A stretch of 41,243 nt of DNA. Origin: a virus. The DNA lies in IMG/VR virus record IMGVR_UViG_3300042905_002435, positions 1-41,243 of that record; one strand, given 5' to 3'. Position numbers and translations under genes: made by a program. A model generated the notes under the pieces. It was not told the origin of the DNA. It searched no databases and was given only the letters and a program-made list of their open reading frames with translations. The first letter of the stretch is position 1, and every line of letters starts with the position of its first letter. Below, one piece after another: positions 15,120 through 23,565 of this stretch.

Positions 15120-16318
15120 ATCAATGCTTTAGGATGAATTACTAATTCCTGATTAATATTTATCTCTTTAATGTTATTTTTTTGGTATCTTTTGATATTA
15201 TACATATGAGGCATTAAAGTTCTTTCTATCTCTGTATGTAACCCGCGGGCCCCAGTTTTCAACTTAATACAATTATCTACTATTTGATCAATAGCTGATT
15301 CATCAAACTGAAGGTCTACTTCATCCAAACTAAAAAGATATTGATATTGACTAATGTAGTTGTTTTTGACATTTAGTAATACTTGCTTTAATTCATCCTT
15401 AGATAATTCAGTAAGTGTAACGGTAGTAGTAAAACGACCTATAAATTCGGGAATCATTCCAAACTTCGTAAGATCATCTGGGCTTACAGATGATAAATCT
15501 TGTTCTTTGCTTGATTTATTAATCACTGCACTAAAGCCCATTGTGGTGCCTTTAGTGCGGTTCTTTAAGATTTCGCTTAAGCCCACGAATGCGCCACCGG
15601 CAATGAATAAGATATCTTTGGTGTTTACTTCTATCATTTCACCACCGGGATGTTTACGGCCACCTTGATTGGGGATTCTGCAAACAGTACCTTCTACTAG
15701 TTTAAGTAGAGCCTGCTGAACACCTTCGCCAGATACATCTCTTGTTATACTAGTAGATTCACCTTTACGGGCGATCTTATCAATTTCATCTACGAAAACA
15801 ATTCCGCGCTCTGCTTTTTTAACATCGCCATTTGCGGCATTGAGTAGCATGCTAATCATAGATTCTACGTCATCACCAACATAACCTGCTTCAGTTAAGC
15901 TTGTTGCATCTGCTACTACAAAGGGAACATCCAAAAACTTAGCTACACTTTTTGCTAGTAATGTTTTGCCTGAACCAGTGGGCCCGATTAATAACACGTT
16001 GCCTTTGCTTATTGTTAAGTCAGTGGGAGGATAAGTAATCCGTTTATAATGATTAGCAATAGCTACACTTAAAATTGTTTTCGCATCATTTTGACCAATT
16101 GCATGTTGGTCTAAGTATTCTTTAATAGCTATGGCATCAAATGTAGATTTATCTTTGCTTACATCTTGTACTACTGCACTATCATCGGCTATGAGTTTGT
16201 TACACAAATCAATGCAGTCATTACAGATTGCAACGCCTTCACTTACTATTAATTTTTTAACAATATCTTTGTGATTACCGCAAAAAGAACAATGGTTCAA
16301 TGTGTTTTCAATGGTCAT
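15116..16318 (-). CDS. clpX: ClpX-type AAA+ unfoldase
   Basis: 400 residues, near the 420 of bacterial ClpX. N-terminal zinc-binding domain with C10, C13, C32, C35; Walker A GPTGSGKT (112-119); Walker B IVFVDEID; pore-loop GYVG (146-149); GVQQALLKLVEGT. The ClpP-docking IGF tripeptide is replaced by MGF (260-262), so docking should be kept but may favour the phage ClpP. It unfolds tagged substrates and feeds them into ClpP. Coupled to bS21 by ATGA overlap. Confidence 0.93.
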   Translation of the reverse strand: MTIENTLNHCSFCGNHKDIVKKLIVSEGVAICNDCIDLCNKLIADDSAVVQDVSKDKSTFDAIAIKEYLDQHAIGQNDAKTILSVAIANHYKRITYPPTDLTISKGNVLLIGPTGSGKTLLAKSVAKFLDVPFVVADATSLTEAGYVGDDVESMISMLLNAANGDVKKAERGIVFVDEIDKIARKGESTSITRDVSGEGVQQALLKLVEGTVCRIPNQGGRKHPGGEMIEVNTKDILFIAGGAFVGLSEILKNRTKGTTMGFSAVINKSSKEQDLSSVSPDDLTKFGMIPEFIGRFTTTVTLTELSKDELKQVLLNVKNNYISQYQYLFSLDEVDLQFDESAIDQIVDNCIKLKTGARGLHTEIERTLMPHMYNIKRYQKNNIKEININQELVIHPKALI

Positions 16319-16341
16319 AAAGTACTTATCAGGTGTTTTAT

Positions 16342-17997
16342 TTAAGATTTATTTTTAGTTATGAATGTTTCAACGCTTATTTTCTCATTTTCTGTTAGCA
16401 TGTCAACATCATATTCACCCGATGAAATTTTATTTGCCAAATACTTCATATATTCATCATCATACAAATAGCTTGATGATATGTGCTTATTAATTTCTAT
16501 CCATTTTCTACCATCAAACTTAAATGCTTTGTTTGGCAATACATCAACTCTAACAAAAATATCTCCTTTGTTTGAGACTCTAGGAAATTCAGTACCAAAA
16601 TTTGTTGTAGACTGTTTTATGGCATCAGCATTTAACAAAAACAAGTCTGGGCGTAATTCTTTTAATGCTACCTTACTGAATACTTTGTTTTCAAAACTTA
16701 CATATCCATCCATTAAATCCTTTACAGCACTTTCTTTTGTTACATTTTCTATTTCTATAACAACTTCTTTTGCTGGCTCGGGTGTAGGTTCAGGAGTTGG
16801 CTCTGTGGATTCTTCAGTTACTGGATTATGAATTTTTTGCAAAATTTCTAATTTTTTTCCGATATTGTCAACAGCTTCATCTGACACTTCAACTGGTTCA
16901 TTAGTCTCAGTGATAACATCGGGTTTGTAAACTTGCGGTCCTGACCTATCAATGCCGGGAACTTTATCAGACCAGGGGCGATTTAAATAAGCATATTTTG
17001 TAAAGTCAGTTTTTTCGTTGTCAGTACTACTGATTGTAGCTTCGGGTACTTTTTCTTCTACAACTTTTTCTTTTATAGGTTCGGGTTCTTTCCATTCAGT
17101 TGGCCATGGTGTTGACCCTTCAATAGGTTTGTCTAATATTTCTTTTTCTTCTTCCGTGAATGGTCTAATAGTAACACCTTTTGGTTCGGGATTTATGTTA
17201 GTGGCGTCTTTGTCATCATCTACTTCTTTATCCCATTCTTTACTTGAGTTGGCAGCTAGCACAAGTGCAATAGCTAATGGATCAAATACTACAACAAGTA
17301 ATATGATAACCCAACGAACTGCTCGTTCTAGTAAATTACTATCGGGGTTATCACCGTATATCAATGCGGCAACATACTTTATGGGACCAACTTCAGCCTC
17401 TACTTTACGGTTTTCTGCGGCGATCGGTGCTCGTTCTTCGTTTAATCTAGCAATTTCTTTTTGTGCTTCACCAATTTCTTTTTGTAATTTGGTTCTTTCA
17501 GATGCTTGTTGTCTACGAATCTGTACTGCCCGTTCTGCGCCCGCCTCACTATCACCTCTATTTAATCTTGCATCAACTTGAGCATCCATTTGCTGTAATG
17601 CTTTACGGGCAATATCAATATTGTCTCGTTGGGTTTTTATTTTTTCATCGTACAACGCCAGTTTAGCTTGAACATCACCCGATGTTATGCCAGCATCCAT
17701 GTGTGCTCTGGACAAGAATCCAAATATTCCCATGCTGGTTAACAACGCCAGTGCTACAACAGCAGGAACAAGATATAACTTTAGTAGTAATCCAGACTTG
17801 TGCCAGTATTTGCGTAACCATACTGTAGCGGTTATCTTTCCCACTTCTAGGATAGAACCCATAACAATAATGGGTATAACCGCACCTGCGAAGATAGCGG
17901 TTAATCCAATAATACTGTAATACGCGGCAACTGTGCTAAGTGCTAGTGCTACAAGTAAGGTTAAGTTTGATAAGTTTAATAAATTTTTAAGTGGCAT
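16342..17997 (-). CDS. Large coiled-coil membrane protein
   Basis: 551 residues. Hydrophobic segments at about 10-30, 32-52 and 73-96, then a long coiled coil (about 108-203, AERAVQIRRQQASERTKLQK onward), then another membrane segment near 226-249 (VRWVIILLVVVFDPLAIALV). The middle is Pro/Glu/Thr rich (TEPTPEPTPEPAKEVV). The C-terminal 120 residues form a soluble domain with FKFDGRKWIEINK and SSGEYDVDMLTENE, a block I have seen in other phage proteins. Possibly inner-membrane or infection-related; no enzyme motif. No SD; AATAAATA ends 4 nt before the ATG. Confidence 0.7.
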   Translation of the reverse strand: MPLKNLLNLSNLTLLVALALSTVAAYYSIIGLTAIFAGAVIPIIVMGSILEVGKITATVWLRKYWHKSGLLLKLYLVPAVVALALLTSMGIFGFLSRAHMDAGITSGDVQAKLALYDEKIKTQRDNIDIARKALQQMDAQVDARLNRGDSEAGAERAVQIRRQQASERTKLQKEIGEAQKEIARLNEERAPIAAENRKVEAEVGPIKYVAALIYGDNPDSNLLERAVRWVIILLVVVFDPLAIALVLAANSSKEWDKEVDDDKDATNINPEPKGVTIRPFTEEEKEILDKPIEGSTPWPTEWKEPEPIKEKVVEEKVPEATISSTDNEKTDFTKYAYLNRPWSDKVPGIDRSGPQVYKPDVITETNEPVEVSDEAVDNIGKKLEILQKIHNPVTEESTEPTPEPTPEPAKEVVIEIENVTKESAVKDLMDGYVSFENKVFSKVALKELRPDLFLLNADAIKQSTTNFGTEFPRVSNKGDIFVRVDVLPNKAFKFDGRKWIEINKHISSSYLYDDEYMKYLANKISSGEYDVDMLTENEKISVETFITKNKS

Positions 17998-18001
17998 CTA
18001 A

Positions 18002-18009
18002 TATTTATT
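18002..18009 (-). promoter_or_regulatory. T4-like late promoter motif AATAAATA, 4 nt before an ATG
   Basis: Minus strand AATAAATATTAGATG. The spacing would give a leaderless mRNA for the 551-residue membrane protein. Confidence 0.35.
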
Positions 18010-18229
18010 CAGAATCGGGCCACGGAATATCTTCAGTCTTTACGCCGAATAAGTGACCAAAGGTATTTACAAACTCGTCAATTTGCATGACTTGTTTTCT
18101 AGGTATACCCGGACCTTGCTGTAAATGGTATGTAACCCAAGGTACGCCGCCATCCCGAACTTTTATTTGAATAACGGTAATACTGTCACCATCTTCAAAT
18201 GTATGGCTTTTCCCAATTAAATCATTCAT
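18005..18229 (-). CDS. Conserved T4-like phage hypothetical protein
   Basis: 74 residues from the ATG at 18229 (a TTG just before is unlikely). IGKSHTFEDGDSITVIQIKV, then QQGPGIPRKQVMQIDEF, then YGHLFG-like FGHLFG: this matches a small family in T4-like cyanophages, function unknown. It looks like a beta-barrel. Overlaps the upstream gene by 8 bp. Confidence 0.75.
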   Translation of the reverse strand: MNDLIGKSHTFEDGDSITVIQIKVRDGGVPWVTYHLQQGPGIPRKQVMQIDEFVNTFGHLFGVKTEDIPWPDSE

Positions 18230-18770
18230 CAAATACTTCTCTGTCCAATTCAGCCATTAAATCCTTATAATGTTGATCTTGGGTTTTTCCTTCTTCAGTC
18301 AACTCCACATCACTATCGCACATTGGGCATACATCTTTGGTGCTGTGTGAATCTTCATCACTTTCAAAGTAGTTTTCAATAACTGTGCCATCTTCACGCA
18401 AGTATTGCGTTTGTGTTTGATACTTAGACCCAGTCCAACGACATTTGGTACACTTATGTGTGGGTTCAGGTTCTTTGTCGGGTTCTATCCAACTAGACTC
18501 GTCACCTAGCTCATATGTAATTTCGTAACCACCTTTGCGGTCAGTCCAACAATCATCGTATTGGAAGTCCCATTCTATTTCAACATCGTTATCGTAGGCT
18601 GCTTCAATAACTTCGTCAACTGATACTTCGCCATTTTCAATTTGCTCAAGCATATTGGCGATTTCGTCATCATCCAAGTCAGGATAAATTTCACTCAATA
18701 GTTGTTCATCAAGTTCAATAGCATATTGTCTATCGTGTTGATGCCATTCATGTTTAACAAGTGTAACCAT
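18222..18770 (-). CDS. Acidic phage protein with zinc ribbon
   Basis: 182 residues, very acidic. Helical N-terminal half (DLDDDEIANMLEQIENGEVS), then WDFQYDDCWTDRKGGYEITY, then a zinc ribbon from CTKC (around residue 112) and CPMC (around 151). Known as a conserved hypothetical of T4-like phages. TATAAATA lies right before its ATG (18773-18780), but the spacing is only 2 nt. Confidence 0.75.
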   Translation of the reverse strand: MVTLVKHEWHQHDRQYAIELDEQLLSEIYPDLDDDEIANMLEQIENGEVSVDEVIEAAYDNDVEIEWDFQYDDCWTDRKGGYEITYELGDESSWIEPDKEPEPTHKCTKCRWTGSKYQTQTQYLREDGTVIENYFESDEDSHSTKDVCPMCDSDVELTEEGKTQDQHYKDLMAELDREVFDE

Positions 18771-18771
18771 T

Positions 18772-19014
18772 TTATTTATATACCTTTACATTTTTATGCT
18801 CTACGCTGATGACGGTGCGTGCAACACCAGATTTGATGATAGGCAAATCCAAGATTACATACACCAATGGTGTGGTGTCAGGTCCACCTATTTGGCTGTC
18901 ATTTCCAACTGTACCCACAAATGGAATTCCATTCCACTTACCACATACTCGGTCACCGATAAAGTATTTGGGTTTGTAACTTTCTTTTGCAAAGTAATCA
19001 GCAAGACTCGCCAT
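18772..19014 (-). CDS. Small phage hypothetical protein
   Basis: 80 residues from the ATG at 19014, picked because GAGGAG lies 8 nt upstream; a start at 19032 would lengthen the overlap. Beta-rich, with KPKYFIGDRVCGKWNGIPFV like an SH3-type barrel. Unknown function. Confidence 0.65.
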   Translation of the reverse strand: MASLADYFAKESYKPKYFIGDRVCGKWNGIPFVGTVGNDSQIGGPDTTPLVYVILDLPIIKSGVARTVISVEHKNVKVYK

Positions 19015-19252
19015 GATTGCACTCCTCGTCAAAAACGCTATCCAACATTCTCTTAAGTCTATTTACTTCGGTTTTACTCATACGCAAAGTCATAGACATG
19101 GTATCGTTCATAAGTGTAAGTGTTGCCATTTCATATGTTGAATCATAACCTACTCTATAGAGTTCATTACTAGATTCAATAGAAGGCACATTCAATTCAT
19201 TTTCCATGTCAGAAGATTCTTTTACCATAGGTTTTCCTAACCAATTAAACAT
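18998..19252 (-). CDS. Small phage hypothetical protein
   Basis: 84 residues. A polar N-terminus, then beta strands (MATLTLMNDTMSMTLRMS) and a helix (KTEVNRLKRMLDSVF). Unrecognised. Follows ligase after 3 nt and overlaps the next gene by 17 bp. Confidence 0.6.
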   Translation of the reverse strand: MFNWLGKPMVKESSDMENELNVPSIESSNELYRVGYDSTYEMATLTLMNDTMSMTLRMSKTEVNRLKRMLDSVFDEECNHGESC

Positions 19253-19255
19253 ATA

Positions 19256-20593
19256 TTATTTGTCATCCCTAAAACGAACGAACCTTGGGAAACGCAAGCT
19301 ATATGTACCGTCTTGATTCTGCGTGATTACATCACAAAGGATTTCAACTGTACGACCAATAACCATATTGCGATCATTCCAAAAATTATCTCGGTCATCG
19401 TCACTAAAGCCAGACCCCACATTGACACTGATTTCTTTACCATCATCTACTCCTTCACAAACAAGAGCACCAAGCCGACCTTCATTGCGACCAGTTCCTT
19501 CTTCAAGGTCAACCACAGTCAAGTCAACAGTAATAGTGGGCTTCCACTTCATCCAGAATGTGTTTCGCTTGCACTCGTAAGGAGCATTTACATCCTTAAT
19601 CATAATGCCTTCAAAGCCCGCGTTGACTTGATCCTTAGCATACCGGTTTAGTACATCACGACCTTCTGCGGTATCAAGGTCAACCATGATATGTGGCAAC
19701 AGTTCAACATTGGGCATATTATCAACAACATGCCGCATGTTTTCAAGAATTACAACACGCTTACTCAATTGTGCGTTCCAATGTCCACGACGGAAATCTT
19801 CAAGTGGAACAACATCAAAGATGTTGAATACACTATCATCGGCTTGAACATTTTCCTTACGCCGTGCTTGTCGCATAAGTTCTTGGAATGTATTACCGAT
19901 CACTTCACCATCAAGTACAAAACCATTTATTAGTGACATTGCTTTAGCCTTGCCAACCAACATAGTAAAGTTATCACGGATTTGATTTTCAATGTGCGTG
20001 AAGTTCTCAAACACCTTGCCATTGCGGCTAAGACTGATAACAGATACCTCTCCATCATCGGCAGGGATAACCATCATCAACACACGCACACCATCCAATT
20101 TAGGTTCAAGTCGCTTGATGCCCTTCATTTCGGGACGACCTTCACTATTGGTAGCAAGTTGACAACCGAATACAGGAATCTCGTACTCAGTCTTTTTACA
20201 GATTTTATTGATAGTCTTGTCTGAAATGCCTGCCCGCATATCACGGCGAATCACAGGAGCGCAAAAATGATTCCACTCATCGCTATCAAAACGGTATGAC
20301 ATTTCTTCAATAGCATCACGGGCGGCATTGCCAGTTAGTTGGCGTTTGCTAAGTTTAATCAGCAACTCGTTAAATTCTTGCCACGGATTCTCAGCATTGG
20401 TAATGCAAAAAGTATCAGGCACTTGCCGCACATTGAAAGTTACGAAGGGATTGTAACAAGCCTTGAGCAGACCCAAAAAGATTTGAGCATTGGTGCTGCC
20501 TAGGACACTTGCCTCAAGGGCTTGCTTAATTACATCTTCTTTGTGAAGGCGACTATCACTCTCGTTTAGTTTATGAATCCAACTTGCTGACAT
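19256..20593 (-). CDS. ATP-dependent DNA ligase
   Basis: 445 residues. Nucleotidyltransferase motif I is EPKLDGVR with the adenylated K165; other motifs are VLDGEVIG, FEGIMIKD and FWMKWKP (motif V). The OB-fold domain (TVDLTVVDLEEGTGRNEG onward) is at the end. The N-terminal helical part fits the T4 gp30 / phage ligase type. It seals nicks during phage replication and repair using ATP. Length is near T4 ligase (487). Same strand as, but distant from, the RNase H nuclease gene. Confidence 0.93.
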   Translation of the reverse strand: MSASWIHKLNESDSRLHKEDVIKQALEASVLGSTNAQIFLGLLKACYNPFVTFNVRQVPDTFCITNAENPWQEFNELLIKLSKRQLTGNAARDAIEEMSYRFDSDEWNHFCAPVIRRDMRAGISDKTINKICKKTEYEIPVFGCQLATNSEGRPEMKGIKRLEPKLDGVRVLMMVIPADDGEVSVISLSRNGKVFENFTHIENQIRDNFTMLVGKAKAMSLINGFVLDGEVIGNTFQELMRQARRKENVQADDSVFNIFDVVPLEDFRRGHWNAQLSKRVVILENMRHVVDNMPNVELLPHIMVDLDTAEGRDVLNRYAKDQVNAGFEGIMIKDVNAPYECKRNTFWMKWKPTITVDLTVVDLEEGTGRNEGRLGALVCEGVDDGKEISVNVGSGFSDDDRDNFWNDRNMVIGRTVEILCDVITQNQDGTYSLRFPRFVRFRDDK

Positions 20594-20600
20594 TATTTTC

Positions 20601-21107
20601 TCACTTAAAAGGCCAAGAACTATTGGGATTTAGTTTCGGGCGAGACTCCAATTTGATATTTTCTTCAATGACTTCATTATACTCATCACCGTTTATAATG
20701 TCAACCGTGACGGGTCCGATAATTTCTACATAATCTTCCTCTACCATCCAATCACTAAAATCGTATAGCCAGGCTGCCCCTACTCGTTCAAACTCGTCAT
20801 CAGGATCTCCGTTATACCATTTATCTTCAATATCTGCTTTTTCCTCGTCAGTCAATTCGTCATCAAATTCAAAATCAATACTGATACTGTCATCAAGTTC
20901 ACAACCCCAACCCAGTCCCGGATCACAGATTACCCATTTATCTTCAAGATAAACAGGTTCATCAAACTCACGGAAACCTTGCCCCCAGCGATAAAGTTCA
21001 CGCACTACAAAACCGCGGGCGTTGCCCCTTTCATCAGTTTTGTAGGCAGCATAAACGGCTGTAATAGATTTTTTATCTACGGGCTTGATGCGGTATAGTT
21101 TACCCAT
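20601..21107 (-). CDS. Acidic phage hypothetical protein
   Basis: 168 residues. The blocks FVVRELYRWGQGFREFDEPV, DDELTDEEKADIEDKWYNGD and GAAWLYDFSDWMVEEDYVEI match a frequent phage family of unknown role. Strongly acidic and possibly a DNA mimic, but no evidence beyond charge. Confidence 0.7.
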   Translation of the reverse strand: MGKLYRIKPVDKKSITAVYAAYKTDERGNARGFVVRELYRWGQGFREFDEPVYLEDKWVICDPGLGWGCELDDSISIDFEFDDELTDEEKADIEDKWYNGDPDDEFERVGAAWLYDFSDWMVEEDYVEIIGPVTVDIINGDEYNEVIEENIKLESRPKLNPNSSWPFK

Positions 21108-21291
21108 TATTATCTTTCTTATACTCAGCCGCGTCCCAAATTAAAAACATACCGATCACTACCCAAAGAACGGCCAAACCTGTTTGACCAGTTAAATAGT
21201 AATTAAGTGCGGCAAGCAAATTAAGCCCGCCAATAGTATAACCAACTGCCTTACGCTTGCTACCAAGCCATTCAAGAAATTTACCAAACAT
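21100..21291 (-). CDS. Small membrane protein
   Basis: 63 residues: short amphipathic start, then two hydrophobic segments (about 16-33 and 38-52), then a charged end (YKKDNNG). Unknown function. It overlaps the next gene by 8 bp. Confidence 0.6.
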   Translation of the reverse strand: MFGKFLEWLGSKRKAVGYTIGGLNLLAALNYYLTGQTGLAVLWVVIGMFLIWDAAEYKKDNNG

Positions 21292-21301
21292 AATTTTTCC
21301 T

Positions 21302-21697
21302 TTACCAACTAGAATTATAAAACACTTTTCGCTTTAGAAACAATTCTGCCTTGGCATCAACACAGAATTGTAGGTCTTGCTCATAGTAAACATCATCGCT
21401 GGGATTACCAAAAAAGAATCCTTGCGTGTGTAGTTTGGCTACTACACCTGATTTAATATCTTTCTCAAGCCTATCAACATCTTCCCAGGTTAGTTCAAGT
21501 TCAATGCCATTGAACCCACCGTCCCAATCAGCCATTTCAGGAGGCACACCATTGGTTTTCAGTTTTTCAAACCACAGTTGTTCCATCCAACCTTGCAGAT
21601 TAGGATGCTTACGCCAGTAACTAATCTCCTGACGGCTATCATCATCGTAATCAGTACCAGCCTTACTGGCAATGTATGCGTATTGATCAAGTCCCAT
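21302..21697 (-). CDS. Conserved phage protein (MGLDQYAY family)
   Basis: 131 residues. The start MGLDQYAYIAS and the block EISYWRKHPNLQGWMEQLWF mark a very common phage family, sometimes labelled phosphoglycerate-kinase-like in databases with no support that I can see. A C-terminal motif is YYEQDLQFCVDAKAELF. Function unknown. Confidence 0.8.
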   Translation of the reverse strand: MGLDQYAYIASKAGTDYDDDSRQEISYWRKHPNLQGWMEQLWFEKLKTNGVPPEMADWDGGFNGIELELTWEDVDRLEKDIKSGVVAKLHTQGFFFGNPSDDVYYEQDLQFCVDAKAELFLKRKVFYNSSW

Positions 21698-21700
21698 AAC

Positions 21701-21910
21701 TCAGATACCCTTTTTGATTTTGCCAATCACTAGTTCAGCCAGATCAGTTTCCATCTTAGTGTCATAATGACTGGCTAACATCATGTTCACTACAGTAACA
21801 GCATCAGCGCCGTACATTGCTACAATTTGTCTAATCTTTTCAGGATCGTGGGTTGTATATAGCAACATAGCAATGTACTGTTGAAGTTCATTTGCCAGTT
21901 GAATATGCAT
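21701..21910 (-). CDS. Small phage hypothetical protein
   Basis: 69 residues, all helical (IRQIVAMYGADAVTVVNMML). Unrecognised. Overlaps the upstream stop by one base (TAATG). Confidence 0.6.
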   Translation of the reverse strand: MHIQLANELQQYIAMLLYTTHDPEKIRQIVAMYGADAVTVVNMMLASHYDTKMETDLAELVIGKIKKGI

Positions 21911-22545
21911 TAGATAACCTTGACACGGTTGAGTTGGGTGCTGTTGTCACGGTGCGCCTTGACAGTGCCTTCAGCAATAATCAATTTTCCGATAGCGATA
22001 GGTTGCTTATAAGCAAAGAATACAGCCTGATCATCAGTAGTGACACCGCTAATAAAATGTGTCATCCATTGCTGACTGAAAGTGCAACGAACAACCTCAA
22101 CAGTAACCTTAACCTTGTCACCGGGACGACCAATAAAACCACCTGAGGCATTCTCAAGTTTACGATTTATAGTGTCACGCTGGACTGCCCGTTCATAGCA
22201 ACTAGGTAGACTTGCGATCACCGCAACATCGTAGGAGTTTTCAATAACATCACGGTTAGCAATCACCATTGCGGTGTTGTCAAAATCGTTCAACTTCTTG
22301 CCTTGAAGAATCTTAAAGGTAAGACCCTTGTAATACTTACGAACTAGTTCGCCTTGCTCTCGGTCAGCTTGTGTGATAAGGTCTGTGTTAGCAAGGAAGT
22401 TATCAATGATCTGCCGATTGGTCTCGCCGGTTTTGCCTTCCTCGATATACTTAAGGTAAGAACCGTTAATGCGTTGTGCCGCACATGCCGCAGACCAAAC
22501 ATCGTCGGCTTGAAGATTGAGAACTGGACGTTGATAGCGAGCCAT
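21910..22545 (-). CDS. OB-fold-like phage protein
   Basis: 211 residues. The N-terminal part starts MARYQRPVLNLQADDVWSAA and is helical. The C-terminal 75 residues alternate beta strands (VKVTVEVVRCTFSQQWMTHF, AVFFAYKQPIAIGKLIIAEG, TVKAHRDNSTQLNRVKVI), the layout of an OB fold, so nucleic-acid binding is plausible. Related proteins occur in other phages without assigned function. It has its own SD (AAGGACC). Confidence 0.65.
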   Translation of the reverse strand: MARYQRPVLNLQADDVWSAACAAQRINGSYLKYIEEGKTGETNRQIIDNFLANTDLITQADREQGELVRKYYKGLTFKILQGKKLNDFDNTAMVIANRDVIENSYDVAVIASLPSCYERAVQRDTINRKLENASGGFIGRPGDKVKVTVEVVRCTFSQQWMTHFISGVTTDDQAVFFAYKQPIAIGKLIIAEGTVKAHRDNSTQLNRVKVI

Positions 22546-22555
22546 TTAATGGTCC

Positions 22556-22840
22556 TTACTTAACTTTGATGACGATACCCTTGTTCTTAAATACAGCCCA
22601 ACGTTTTGCGGCTTCAAGGGGTGCATAATCACTGCCGCCGCGACTGCGATAAGTTGGTCGGGCACGAATTTGCAATTCAGTCAGTCGGACCCATTCTTCT
22701 TTACGGAAGAGTTTACCCGCCAATATTTGTGCTACTGCTCCGCCTTCACCGCTACGGTCAAGGTCCTTCCCGCCGAGCCTTGCTCCGGGGCGGTTTTGAA
22801 CAATAACAAACAATGCATCGTTATCAGTACTCTTAGTCAT
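22556..22840 (-). CDS. Small phage hypothetical protein
   Basis: 94 residues, basic, with VQNRPGARLGGKDLDRSGEG and a helix (QILAGKLFRKEEWVRLTELQ). Unrecognised. Early promoter (22871-22899) and SD CGGAGA directly before it. Confidence 0.6.
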   Translation of the reverse strand: MTKSTDNDALFVIVQNRPGARLGGKDLDRSGEGGAVAQILAGKLFRKEEWVRLTELQIRARPTYRSRGGSDYAPLEAAKRWAVFKNKGIVIKVK

Positions 22841-22870
22841 TTCTATCTCCGTTGTTTCAGACTATACCTT

Positions 22871-22899
22871 ATTATATGACAATTTGGATTTATTGTCAA
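22871..22899 (-). promoter_or_regulatory. Strong early sigma-70 promoter
   Basis: Minus strand TTGACA (22894-22899), 17 nt, TATAAT (22871-22876), preceded by GG as in the other early promoters. Confidence 0.85.
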
Positions 22900-23132
22900 C
22901 CAATTACAACTACACGGGGGAACTCGGCACGGTCCATGAAGTGTTCACCCTGCAAAGGAGCCGTGAAGTAGTCAGTCTTAAACTTCTGATCCTCAGAACC
23001 TTGCCAAACACGCTTGATAAACTGAGCACGGAAAGTGCCGTCAGACTCAAACACGCCCACGACCTTACCGACCATGAAGCAGTCATCAATACCGACGAAA
23101 TCAAAAGACTTGACAATATCACCAACTTGCAT
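22896..23132 (-). CDS. Small phage protein, SH3-like
   Basis: 78 residues. MQVGDIVKSFDFVGIDDCFM, then VGKVVGVFESDG resembles short SH3-like phage proteins with the VGDIV.S.DF.G start. SD CGGAGCAAAC. A second frame over the same DNA (22910-23125) has no SD and a poor composition and is rejected. Confidence 0.7.
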   Translation of the reverse strand: MQVGDIVKSFDFVGIDDCFMVGKVVGVFESDGTFRAQFIKRVWQGSEDQKFKTDYFTAPLQGEHFMDRAEFPRVVVIG

Positions 23133-23165
23133 TGTTTGCTCCGTTATCTAACTGTCTATGTGACT

Positions 23166-23194
23166 ATTATAGACCCAAACCCATTTATTGTCAA
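23166..23194 (-). promoter_or_regulatory. Strong early sigma-70 promoter
   Basis: Minus strand TTGACA (23189-23194), 17 nt, TATAAT (23166-23171). The leader carries CATAGACAGTTA (23149-23160). Confidence 0.85.
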
Positions 23195-23212
23195 CCTTTT
23201 CCGTACCCGTGG

Positions 23213-23230
23213 AAAAGCCCCTTTCGGGGC
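23213..23230 (-). terminator. Intrinsic terminator
   Basis: Minus strand GCCCC-GAAA-GGGGC then TTTT, 10 nt after the stop of the 89-residue gene. Same core as the terminator behind rIIB. Confidence 0.8.
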
Positions 23231-23240
23231 ATTTTATGTA

Positions 23241-23510
23241 TTACTTTTTGTTGGTTTGATTAACAAAAGCATACATCTTTTCGGCGGTTTCCAAAACTTT
23301 GTCTAGACCTGGAAACTCTGGCATAGAAACTGTACTAACAAGTTGTCCACTTTTTTCATCACGCTTGGCGCTCATTTCCCAACCGTGAAACTTCATACTG
23401 TATTCGCTTTGAACCATGTCCTTAGCCATTGCTAGGATATCGGCACGAATCTCGTAACCGTTCTTATTGAACTTGACTTCTGGCAGTCCGGGTAGCTTAT
23501 TTTCACTCAT
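23241..23510 (-). CDS. Conserved T4-like phage hypothetical protein
   Basis: 89 residues. KLPGLPEVKFNKNGYEIRAD, then ILAMAKDMVQSEY, then MPEFPGLDKVLETAEKMYAF: a highly conserved T4-like cyanophage family with unknown function. Own promoter, SD AAGGAGAA and terminator make it a single-gene unit. Confidence 0.8.
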   Translation of the reverse strand: MSENKLPGLPEVKFNKNGYEIRADILAMAKDMVQSEYSMKFHGWEMSAKRDEKSGQLVSTVSMPEFPGLDKVLETAEKMYAFVNQTNKK

Positions 23511-23536
23511 GTACTTCTCCTTTGTGTGTATGTGTG

Positions 23537-23565
23537 ATATTACTTCTTTTCTTGTTCTTTGTCAA
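23537..23565 (-). promoter_or_regulatory. Sigma-70 promoter for the 89-residue gene
   Basis: Minus strand TTGACA (23560-23565), 17 nt, TAATAT (23537-23542). It lies in the 3' end of the 42-residue gene; the -10 contains that gene's stop. Confidence 0.65.

Noticed and set aside
16481-17581. Long plus-strand frames opposite the 551-residue membrane protein
   Set aside because: Ser/Thr-rich mirror of the Pro/Glu-rich real gene, no SD; the minus frame has clear membrane and coiled-coil structure.
18773-18780. TATAAATA as a normal late promoter for the 18222-18770 gene
   Set aside because: Only 2 nt from the ATG, so too close for a leader; kept only as part of the leaderless hypothesis.
19323-19651. 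Plus-strand frames over the DNA ligase
   Set aside because: Shadow frames; the ligase motifs prove the minus frame.
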